DNA of 64,000 nucleotides from Paracoccaceae bacterium (GTDB lineage: Bacteria; Pseudomonadota; Alphaproteobacteria; Rhodobacterales; Rhodobacteraceae), in NCBI GenBank assembly GCA_022822495.1, contig JAJEBQ010000003.1, positions 29,066-93,065 of the forward strand, read 5' to 3'. The translations under genes and the position numbers were made by a program. The notes under the pieces are model-generated. The model saw only the letters and a program-made list of their open reading frames with translations. It searched no databases and was not told where the DNA came from. Of the stretch, positions 1-6,605 are shown in pieces (within the stretch, counting starts at the first letter, position 1; each line of letters starts with the position of its first letter).

Positions 1-1444
1 AGCCACGCGTGGCACCTGAAAATCTACCATCTGTGATCAAAGCCACCTTCTTACCCATGCCCTGCCCGGAAAGGGCCGCCGTAGTTGAGAGCATTTCCCG
101 CATACCAGGTCCGCCGGCAGGGCCTTCATTACGTATGACAATAACTTCGCCTTCCTTGTATTTTCTTTGCTTGACAGCTTCGAAGGCGTCTTCCTCACAC
201 TCGAAAACATTGGCCGGACCCGAAAACACAATTTGATTCTTCTCCATCCCGGCGATTTTGACAATGGCCCCATCGGGTGCAAGATTGCCACTAAGACCAA
301 CAACCCCTCCTGTTTCGGATAAGGGAGTAGCAGCTGGATAAATTACTCGACCATCAGCTTCTCTTTCAACCAGGTCAAGTTCTTCACCTACGGTCTTGCC
401 CGAAGCAACGATGCAGTCTTCGTGTACAAGACCTATTTTACGTAGTTCTTTCATGACCACAGGTACACCACCGGCTTCATAGAGGTCCTTGGCAACATAT
501 TTCCCGCCAGGTTTCATATCGACAAAATAGGGAGTACTTTTGAATATTTCGCAAACATCAAAGAGGTCAAAATCAAGACCTGCTTCATGGGCAATGGCAG
601 GCAAGTGAAGTCCAGCATTGGTTGAACCGCCGGTGCAGGCTACAACTCGGGCAGCATTTTCCAGTGATTTACGAGTTACGATGTCTCTGGCTCTTATATT
701 TGCTTCCAATAGTCCCATAACGGCCCGACCAGAAGCTTCACAAAACTGATCTCTGCTCTCGTAAGGTGCAGGTGCTCCTGAGGAATTAAAAAGAGCCAGC
801 CCAATGGCTTCTGAAACACACGCCATGGTGTTGGCTGTGAATTGCCCTCCACAAGCTCCGGCGGAAGGGCAAGCCACGCGTTCCAATATGGCAAGTTCAG
901 CGTCTGACATATTCCCAGCCTGGTGTCTTCCTACGGCTTCGAACACATCCTGTACCGTAACATCTTTCCCATCAAGTCGGCCGGGCAGGATCGAACCACC
1001 ATAGACAAAGACTGAAGGTGTGTTGAGGCGAACCATGGCCATCATCATACCTGGTAGTGATTTGTCACAACCCGCTAATCCGACGATAGCATCATAACAA
1101 TGGCCCCGCATGGTCAGTTCGACAGTATCGGCAATGGCTTCTCTGGAGGCCAAAGAAGATCGCATCCCTTCATGTCCCATGGCGATTCCATCTGTTACAG
1201 TGATGGTTGTAAATTCCCGAGGTGTGCCGTTGGCAGACTTTACCCCCAGCTTGACCGCCTGGGCCTGTCGGTTCAAGGCAATATTACAAGGAGCTGCTTC
1301 GTTCCAACAAGTGGCTACACCCACGAAGGGTTGATCAATTTCAAGGTCAGTCATTCCCATGGCAAAATAATAGGAACGATGAGGTGCTCGGGATGGCCCC
1401 TGGCTGACGTGTCGGCTTGGCAGGTTTTGTTTTTTTTCAGACAT
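1..1444 (-). CDS. ilvD: Dihydroxy-acid dehydratase, C-terminus cut by window edge
   Basis: Catalyses dehydration of 2,3-dihydroxy-isovalerate and -methylvalerate in branched-chain amino acid synthesis. I translated the minus strand from the ATG at 1444-1442; it is open for 481 codons and runs off the left edge. The iron-sulfur cysteine motifs of the IlvD/Edd family are visible: VGVATCWNE (about residues 41-49), VGLAGCDKS, and ACPSAGACGGQFTANTM. The late motif GRFSGATRG lies next to the edge, so only about the last 80-130 residues are missing. A GGAAGGAT Shine-Dalgarno lies just upstream of the ATG. The gene is divergent from nothing close by; a glycerophosphodiesterase follows on the same strand side at 1565. 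Family assignment is certain; only the C-terminus is unseen. Confidence 0.97.
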   Translation of the reverse strand, partial: MSEKKQNLPSRHVSQGPSRAPHRSYYFAMGMTDLEIDQPFVGVATCWNEAAPCNIALNRQAQAVKLGVKSANGTPREFTTITVTDGIAMGHEGMRSSLASREAIADTVELTMRGHCYDAIVGLAGCDKSLPGMMMAMVRLNTPSVFVYGGSILPGRLDGKDVTVQDVFEAVGRHQAGNMSDAELAILERVACPSAGACGGQFTANTMACVSEAIGLALFNSSGAPAPYESRDQFCEASGRAVMGLLEANIRARDIVTRKSLENAARVVACTGGSTNAGLHLPAIAHEAGLDFDLFDVCEIFKSTPYFVDMKPGGKYVAKDLYEAGGVPVVMKELRKIGLVHEDCIVASGKTVGEELDLVEREADGRVIYPAATPLSETGGVVGLSGNLAPDGAIVKIAGMEKNQIVFSGPANVFECEEDAFEAVKQRKYKEGEVIVIRNEGPAGGPGMREMLSTTAALSGQGMGKKVALITDGRFSGATRG

Positions 1445-1564
1445 AATTCTTTATCCTTCCGGGTTTAGGAAATTGTCGGTGCATCAGGGCACCCATAAAA
1501 TGTAAGTAACTTTTGAAAAGACATTAAAGCAGCAAACTTAACGGATTCCTTTCCAAAATTGAAG

Positions 1565-2335
1565 TTAATCACGCCAAATTCCACGTTTTTGGAAAAACTT
1601 TTTCATCTTTTCTGCTTCATCCGTCATGATAGCATCAATTCCAATGTCTAAAAGCCAGCCCATGGTCTCTTCATCATTTATGGTCCAGGCTTGAACTGGG
1701 AAATCATGGCTATGAGCCTTATTGATAAAACGTCGGTCCAGAATACGCACACCCTTGTCTCGTAAGGGCACTTGAACGCAATTGGCACCAAAACCTCCCA
1801 AGGGTATCCCCCAACTGCTAGCCCTTAACCTGAAAACTTCTCTTGGTCCCATGGAAGTACATAATTTCGTGCCTGCCTCCTGGCGAAACCAGGTTAATCT
1901 TTTATTTGAAAACGAACCAACACATACCCGGTCCCAAACATTGTTGGCAACCAAAATATCATATAGGGGTTTAACCGCACTGTCTTCCTTGGGATCAATG
2001 ATAAACCTCACCTCTGGCCAATTTAAAAGGACCTCTTCAAACAAAGGTATCGGCTCCTTTCCTTGAACTTTGACCTTTAGTAACTCATTCCAGGTCAAGG
2101 TATCAATGCGACCTTCCACCGAGGCTACCCGTTTGAGATCGGGGTCATGGAATGCCACTAGCTTACCGTCCAAAGTGGCATGGACATCAGTTTCAAGGCA
2201 CTTATAACCTAAGCCAACAGCAGCTGAAAAGGCGGCCATGGTATTTTCCGGGTAGTTGGCCGAATATCCCCTATGGGCAATGGGAAGTGGTAAGGGATAA
2301 TTATGATGATGTAGAAATGGATGCATTTTAGACAT
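1565..2335 (-). CDS. Glycerophosphodiester phosphodiesterase (GDPD family)
   Basis: Predicted to hydrolyse glycerophosphodiesters to glycerol-3-phosphate and an alcohol. The motif IAHRGYSANYPENT near the N-terminus carries the catalytic His and the Glu of the GDPD TIM barrel, followed by LETDVHATLDGKLVAFHDPDL with the metal-binding Glu/Asp and the second catalytic His. The C-terminal VQAWTINDEETMGWLLDIG is also typical. The length (about 256 residues) matches cytoplasmic UgpQ-type enzymes, and no signal peptide is seen. A GTG lies in frame 15 bases upstream (2350); the ATG at 2335 is preferred, though neither has a strong ribosome site. The gene is divergent from accD. The physiological substrate cannot be read from context. 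Confidence 0.9.
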   Translation of the reverse strand: MSKMHPFLHHHNYPLPLPIAHRGYSANYPENTMAAFSAAVGLGYKCLETDVHATLDGKLVAFHDPDLKRVASVEGRIDTLTWNELLKVKVQGKEPIPLFEEVLLNWPEVRFIIDPKEDSAVKPLYDILVANNVWDRVCVGSFSNKRLTWFRQEAGTKLCTSMGPREVFRLRASSWGIPLGGFGANCVQVPLRDKGVRILDRRFINKAHSHDFPVQAWTINDEETMGWLLDIGIDAIMTDEAEKMKKFFQKRGIWRD

Positions 2336-2410
2336 ATTTTGATTATACACAGGTATAGATTTGCTTATAAATTTGCTACCATTTGAATTGCAAACAAATT
2401 CTGGAGACCT

Positions 2411-3328
2411 ATGAACTGGATATCAAATTACGTTCGACCAAAACTTAAGTCCATTTTGGAACGCAAGGACGTACCAGAAAATCTCTGGACCACCTGCAAG
2501 GGGTGCGGGGCCATGATCAATCACCGGACCATGGTGCGTTCCATGAATGTATGTCCAGAATGTGACTATCACATGACAATTAGCCCTCGGGAAAGGTTTG
2601 ATACCCTGTTTGATGATAAAGTCTATTCGTTACTGGAAATTGATTCTCCACAGGAAGATCCGTTGTCTTTTCGGGACTCCAAGCGCTATTCAGATCGATT
2701 GAAAGCTGCCCAGAAAGCAACAGAGGAAAAGGATGCCATGCTGGTTGCCGAAGGTAATATCGGCAAATTGAAAACCATCGTGGCAGCCCAGGATTTTGAG
2801 TTCATGGCGGGATCCATGGGAATGTATGTCGGCAATGCCATACTCGCTGCTTGCGAGAGGTGTCTGAAGGTCAAGGCGCCTCTGGTTTTGTTTGCAACAG
2901 CAGGGGGAGCCCGCATGCAGGAAGGTATCCTGAGCCTCATGCAAATGCCTCGATCAACCGTAGCCATCAAACAACTGGCCGATGCCGGTTTGCCCTATAT
3001 CGTGGTTTTGACCAACCCCACCACGGGTGGTGTAACGGCATCTTATGCCATGCTCGGAGATATACATATTGCCGAACCCAAGGCTCTAATAGGCTTTGCT
3101 GGTCCACGCGTGATTGAACAAACCATAAAGGAGAAATTACCGGAAGGGTTCCAACGTTCAGAATACCTGCTGGAACATGGCATGCTGGACATGGTTGTTC
3201 ATCGCAAGAAGATGAGGGAAACCATCATGGTCCTGACCAGGCTCCTGATGAAAAAACCACCGGCTATCAGAGGTGAAATCACCTTTGAAAACAAAACAGG
3301 ATCCAAACAATCTTCCAAAGCAGCATAA
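2411..3328 (+). CDS. accD: Acetyl-CoA carboxylase carboxyltransferase subunit beta
   Basis: Beta subunit of the carboxyltransferase that makes malonyl-CoA for fatty acid synthesis, acting with AccA. The N-terminal zinc ribbon has Cys29, Cys32, Cys48 and Cys51. The crotonase-like core shows FATAGGARMQEGILSLMQM and NPTTGGVTASYAMLGD, and FAGPRVIEQT follows. The length (305 residues) is normal. The start is supported by GGAG five bases upstream of the ATG. In alphaproteobacteria accD is usually followed directly by folC; here the two are separated by 1.6 kb holding a toxin-antitoxin-like pair. The accD stop codon lies inside the left copy of a repeat that recurs just before folC, so the last codons coincide with the insertion boundary. 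Confidence 0.97.
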   Translation: MNWISNYVRPKLKSILERKDVPENLWTTCKGCGAMINHRTMVRSMNVCPECDYHMTISPRERFDTLFDDKVYSLLEIDSPQEDPLSFRDSKRYSDRLKAAQKATEEKDAMLVAEGNIGKLKTIVAAQDFEFMAGSMGMYVGNAILAACERCLKVKAPLVLFATAGGARMQEGILSLMQMPRSTVAIKQLADAGLPYIVVLTNPTTGGVTASYAMLGDIHIAEPKALIGFAGPRVIEQTIKEKLPEGFQRSEYLLEHGMLDMVVHRKKMRETIMVLTRLLMKKPPAIRGEITFENKTGSKQSSKAA

Positions 3329-3341
3329 TTTGACCTAAATT
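3323..3341 (+). repeat. Left copy of split direct repeat at cassette boundary
   Basis: GCATAATTT, then GA, then CCTAAATT. The same two blocks recur at 4886-4902 without the GA. The left copy includes the accD stop codon (3326-3328). The pair brackets the Panacea cassette and could be a duplicated target or attachment-like site. Confidence 0.6.
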
Positions 3342-3346
3342 ACGGG

Positions 3347-3372
3347 AATTATGCACTTAAATCAGCAAAGCC
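3347..3372 (+). repeat. Left arm of 26-bp inverted repeat
   Basis: Begins AATTATGCACTTAAATC and ends AGCAAAGCC. It is the exact reverse complement of 4868-4893. Similarity continues imperfectly outward (3335-3346) and inward through the following A-rich stretch, giving an arm of roughly 40 bp. It lies 18 bp after the accD stop. Confidence 0.85.
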
Positions 3373-3854
3373 AAAAAATGCAATAAAATCAAAAGTTATG
3401 GTGATGTCGCCGAGCTTTAGGGTCGTGATGAGTTCTAATCTCCCTAACCTTTTTGTGTTGCCTCGAAAGAGACCGGGAATAGCTCCAATACCCCCACGCC
3501 ATCATAACCACAGGGTAGCATAAAATTTACAAAAGAGGTAAAAGCAATGACTAACCAAATGTAGGATCAATTTTTTCCACAATTTCATACGCCAGTTTCA
3601 GGAGATTGTAGCGACTTACAGCAAACACCTTCTTAATTTTTTACAAACCCCTTCAAAACAGTTTTTGTCATTTGGTCACGATGCGTCTACACTCCAACCC
3701 AACAGCCTAGTCAGAGAGAAAAGCCATAAGGAGAGAAAAGGCGGTCGAAGACCGTTCGGCCGAGCTAACCTATCTGTTTGAGGGCAGGGCAAGTTAATGA
3801 TAATATGTAAAAAGCGAAAAGTTAGCGGGAATCACTGCAGTAATGGTTTGAAAA
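3373..3854. other. Non-coding part of the cassette, possible structured RNA
   Basis: No convincing coding frame. The stretch 3395-3508 has complementary ends (GTTATG at 3395 and CATAAC at 3503, with further partial pairing inside), and a short GC-richer hairpin-like segment lies around 3745-3765 (cggtcgaagaccg). Read on the minus strand the first segment vaguely recalls a 5S-like fold, but the conserved 5S loops are not present, so I do not call it 5S. A structured RNA is possible but unproven. Confidence 0.3.
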
Positions 3855-3884
3855 TTGACATCTGTATAAATTAGCCAATATAAT
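3855..3884 (+). promoter_or_regulatory. Consensus sigma-70 promoter of the Panacea gene pair
   Basis: TTGACA at 3855-3860 and TATAAT at 3879-3884, both perfect, with an 18-bp spacer. The expected start of transcription is near 3891, about 55 bp before the antitoxin ATG. The cassette therefore carries its own strong promoter and could also drive folC downstream. Confidence 0.75.
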
Positions 3885-3946
3885 CACCATGAGTAAAATC
3901 TTATATAATACTTTATCTTTGGATCAATTTAGTGGAAATCAGTATT

Positions 3947-4381
3947 ATGGCTAAAGCAACGGTTTTGGATGTAGCACAATACATACTCGAAAAGACTGGT
4001 AAAATTACAACTTGGAAGTTACAAAAACTTGTCTATTACTGCCAGGCTTGGCATTTGGTTTGGGATGAAGAGCCATTGTTTGAGGAACCAATACAAGCAT
4101 GGATTAACGGGCCTGTATGTCCAGATTTATACCAGTACCATAAAGGAAATTTCAACATAGCAAAGATTCAGAACGCCAATCCGAAAGCTCTTGCAGATAA
4201 TGAACGTGACTCTATTTGTGTTGTAATTGAACATTATGGTGAACTTACTGGACAGCAGTTAAAAGACCTTACACATTCGGAATTGCCTTGGATTAAGACT
4301 AGAAAAGGAATAGACCCTTCTGAGAGAGGGGAAAACGTGATTAGTCATGAGTTGATGTCGGAATATTATGGGTCTCTCTAA
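3947..4381 (+). CDS. Panacea-domain (DUF4065, SocA/GepA-like) antitoxin
   Basis: DUF4065/Panacea proteins neutralise a wide range of unrelated toxins encoded next to them; some (SocA) act as proteolytic adaptors. The family pattern is clear: an N-terminal helix with KLQKLVYYCQAW (about residues 24-35), then FEEPIQAWINGPVCPDLYQYH, and a C-terminal helical region ending LSHELMSEYY-like. About 144 residues is the usual length. The ATG at 3947 is chosen over the in-frame GTG at 3932 because MAKATVLDVAQYIL is the normal N-terminus. It overlaps the next gene by 14 bp, which implies translational coupling, and lies behind a consensus promoter inside the repeat-bounded cassette. Function as antitoxin is inferred from family and layout. 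Confidence 0.82.
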   Translation: MAKATVLDVAQYILEKTGKITTWKLQKLVYYCQAWHLVWDEEPLFEEPIQAWINGPVCPDLYQYHKGNFNIAKIQNANPKALADNERDSICVVIEHYGELTGQQLKDLTHSELPWIKTRKGIDPSERGENVISHELMSEYYGSL

Positions 4382-4838
4382 AGGGAAGAAAAAAGTAGAA
4401 TCTAAGAAACTTGATCCTAAAACTTCGAAAGAAATTGTCGCATCAAAAAATGTCAGCACTAATAACGAAACTTTAGTGTGGCGAATTGGACAGTTTGATT
4501 GGGAGGGCCCTTGGGGCATATCTGCTTTTAAAGGAGAAAATCTAAAAGAGTTTTTGGAAAAAGTAAAGTGGAGGGAAACTATGACTTGGGCAGAAATTCT
4601 TCAACAATCTGGTGGTAGGAGATTTGGTACTAATAATCATCCTGTAAGAGTGTCCAAACTTATAAAACGAGCACAAGACCGACTTGAGGAACTAGAAATG
4701 GATGATATTGATGAACTAATGTCTTTACGGATTAACGGAACTGCAAGGTTGTTTGGGATAAGGGCTGGCCGTGTTTTGCAAGTTCTTTGGTATGACCCCA
4801 AGCATGAAGTTTGTCCATCTTACAAGCAAAACACCTGA
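4368..4838 (+). CDS. Unknown protein paired with Panacea antitoxin, probable toxin
   Basis: I do not recognise a named family with certainty. The 156-residue protein has a Lys-rich N-terminus, a WRIGQFDWEGPWG segment, a middle part reading FLEKVKWRETMTWAEIL, and a C-terminus RLFGIRAGRVLQVLWYDP followed by HEVCPS. The last segment resembles the strand-rich ends of small RelE/HigB-like or related nuclease toxins, but that is an impression only. The start ATG overlaps the end of the Panacea gene by 14 bp. By analogy with other Panacea operons, where the partner is the toxin, this is the likely toxic component. No catalytic residues can be assigned. It ends 30 bp before the right inverted repeat. 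Confidence 0.65.
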   Translation: MGLSKGKKKVESKKLDPKTSKEIVASKNVSTNNETLVWRIGQFDWEGPWGISAFKGENLKEFLEKVKWRETMTWAEILQQSGGRRFGTNNHPVRVSKLIKRAQDRLEELEMDDIDELMSLRINGTARLFGIRAGRVLQVLWYDPKHEVCPSYKQNT

Positions 4839-4867
4839 ATATTGACTGAACGCACTCATTTTTTTGA

Positions 4868-4902
4868 GGCTTTGCTGATTTAAGTGCATAATTTCCTAAA
4901 TT
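4868..4902 (-). repeat. Right arm of inverted repeat with overlapping direct-repeat copy
   Basis: Positions 4868-4893 are the exact reverse complement of 3347-3372. Overlapping its outer end, 4886-4902 repeats the GCATAATTT and CCTAAATT blocks found at 3323-3341. The overlap of the inverted and direct repeats marks the right boundary of the cassette, 36 bp before folC. Confidence 0.8.
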
Positions 4903-4937
4903 CCCTTTCAATCCCGGTCCCTTGAGCGAGTATCGAA

Positions 4938-6212
4938 GTGAGCTTATCAACATCAACAGAGATTTTGCATCGGCTGAAATCACTATACCCGAAAAGCATA
5001 GATTTAACCCTCAACCGTCCCAAAAGGTTGTTGGCTGACCTGAAACATCCCGAACAACAACTCCCTCCGGTCATTCATTTTGCTGGTACCAATGGCAAAG
5101 GCTCAACCTTGGCCATGGTGAGAGCAGGATTGGAGGCAGCCAACCAACGAGTTCACAGTTATATTTCACCCCATTTGACCAAGTTTAATGAAAGGATAAC
5201 ACTGTCGGGCTCAATCATCGAAGAGGATGCCCTTGTTGATGTCCTTCTTGAGTGTGAAGCTGTCAACAGGAAACTTCCCATCTCCCTCTTTGAAATTACA
5301 ACGGCTGCTGCCTTTTTGGCCTTTTCAAGGACAAATGCCGATTATCTGTTGTTGGAGGTTGGACTCGGGGGCAGATTGGATGCCACTAATGTTGTTGATC
5401 AACCGGAATTAACCGTTATCACTCCGATTTCATTTGATCACGAGCAGTATCTTGGGGACTCGCTGGCAAAGATTGCTTTTGAAAAAGCAGGCATTCTAAA
5501 GCATGGCATACCCTCGGTGATTTCCAGGCAGGAACCCGTTGTCATGGAAGTTATCCAAAAAGTTGCCAAAGAAGAGAAAACGCCTCTCTTGATCCAGGAT
5601 CGGGACTGGTCGGTAACAACTGATGGCAAGCAGCTGGTTTATACTGATTTTGGTGGTGATTTGGTTCTACCGAAACCCAATCTGGTTGGGGAGCATCAAG
5701 CCATAAATGCGGGTACTGCCATTACTGTACTGCGATACCTTGGCTTTAAGCAACCCGAAATCAAAAAAGCCCTGCAAAATGCGAAATGGCCTGGCCGGAT
5801 GCAAAAATTACAGAATGGCCCCTTGATTGATAATGCGAATGGTGCTGAAGTCTGGTTGGATGGCGGTCACAATCCGGCTGCAGGTGAAGCCCTTTCCCAT
5901 ACCTTGCAAAGTATGCCATCCAAGCAGACCCGTCTGGTTTGCGGCATGCTTGATACCAAGGATATCAGGGGGTTTCTCAGGAACCTGCGACCTGCCGCGA
6001 ATGAGCTCTATGGTGTTAGGATACCTGGTGAGGAAGCATCCCTTCCGGCTGCCGGAGTTGCCTCTGTTGCAAAGGAAGTTGGTTTTGAGTCCTATACCTC
6101 GCAAAGCCCTCTCACGGCAGTCAAGGCCATAGCAACAAGTTATCCAAACTCACGCATATTGGTTTGTGGGTCATTATATCTGGCTGGCCAAGTTCTGAAG
6201 GAGAACTTTTGA
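4938..6212 (+). CDS. folC: Folylpolyglutamate synthase / dihydrofolate synthase
   Basis: Joins dihydropteroate to glutamate and extends the polyglutamate tail of folates. The Mur-ligase-type ATP loop HFAGTNGKGSTLAMV is near residues 46-60, followed by the substrate motif SYISPHLTKFNERI and LLLEVGLGGRLDATNVV. The His-containing VITPISFDHEQYLG and the C-terminal WLDGGHNPAAGEAL motif are also family hallmarks. The length (424 residues) is standard. The start is a GTG; no better ATG lies upstream. It is normally co-transcribed with accD, but here it follows the inserted cassette and may depend on the cassette promoter. It converges on trxA with only 41 bp between the stop codons. Confidence 0.96.
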   Translation: MSLSTSTEILHRLKSLYPKSIDLTLNRPKRLLADLKHPEQQLPPVIHFAGTNGKGSTLAMVRAGLEAANQRVHSYISPHLTKFNERITLSGSIIEEDALVDVLLECEAVNRKLPISLFEITTAAAFLAFSRTNADYLLLEVGLGGRLDATNVVDQPELTVITPISFDHEQYLGDSLAKIAFEKAGILKHGIPSVISRQEPVVMEVIQKVAKEEKTPLLIQDRDWSVTTDGKQLVYTDFGGDLVLPKPNLVGEHQAINAGTAITVLRYLGFKQPEIKKALQNAKWPGRMQKLQNGPLIDNANGAEVWLDGGHNPAAGEALSHTLQSMPSKQTRLVCGMLDTKDIRGFLRNLRPAANELYGVRIPGEEASLPAAGVASVAKEVGFESYTSQSPLTAVKAIATSYPNSRILVCGSLYLAGQVLKENF

Positions 6213-6253
6213 GTTAGAAAGACGCTCCCAGTGTTGGTAGTGATTGAGGACAA

Positions 6254-6580
6254 TCAATCCTGGATAGCACTTTCGATCCATTTCTTTAATGCAGGCTTGG
6301 GATGAGCACCGGTAAGATTCCCTACGACCTCTCCTCCTTTGTAAAGAAACAAAGCAGGGATACCTCTCACACCAAGTTTTGAAGGTGTTTCCATGTTGGC
6401 TTCAATGTCAACTTTGGCAATGGTCAAACTGCCATTATACTCTGTTGCCAATTCTTCCAGGACAGGACCTATCTGACGACAGGGCCCGCACCACTCTGCC
6501 CAGAAATCTACCAAAACTGGGTTTTGGGCATTAATTACATCAGCTTCAAAAGAGTCATCGGATACGTGGATTACGCTCAT
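6254..6580 (-). CDS. trxA: Thioredoxin
   Basis: Small cytoplasmic dithiol reductant. The active site WCGPC is at residues 30-34, inside VLVDFWAEWCGPCRQIGPVL, and the conserved cis-Pro region is GVRGIPALFLYKGG. The length is 108 residues, as for the housekeeping form. GGAGG lies 7 bases upstream of the ATG. It follows addA in the same orientation, with 25 bp between them, an arrangement common in alphaproteobacteria. Convergent with folC. Confidence 0.97.
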   Translation of the reverse strand: MSVIHVSDDSFEADVINAQNPVLVDFWAEWCGPCRQIGPVLEELATEYNGSLTIAKVDIEANMETPSKLGVRGIPALFLYKGGEVVGNLTGAHPKPALKKWIESAIQD

Positions 6581-6605
6581 TTTTTTCCTCCAGATTATTG
6601 GGCAG

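Larger units (their letters stand above)
3323..4902. mobile_element. Putative mobile toxin-antitoxin cassette inserted between accD and folC
   Basis: This 1.6-kb segment sits inside the otherwise conserved accD-folC gene pair. It is bounded by a perfect 26-bp inverted repeat (3347-3372 and 4868-4893) with imperfect extension on both sides, and by a direct repeat (GCATAATTT/CCTAAATT blocks) at 3323-3341 and 4886-4902. Inside are a 480-bp non-coding stretch, a consensus promoter, a Panacea-domain antitoxin gene and an overlapping partner gene. No transposase or integrase is encoded. The right boundary is about 36 bp upstream of the folC start. The observation of the repeats is direct; that the unit is or was mobile is inference, and it may be a non-autonomous element moved by enzymes encoded elsewhere. 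Confidence 0.6.

Noticed and set aside
1100..1468. Plus-strand ORFs of 122 and 74 codons
   Set aside because: They lie antisense to ilvD, which shows clear protein motifs in the opposite frame; their composition is that of shadows.
3391..3523. 5S rRNA-like segment on the minus strand
   Set aside because: Only the ends and scattered blocks recall 5S; the conserved internal loops are absent, and no other rRNA is near.
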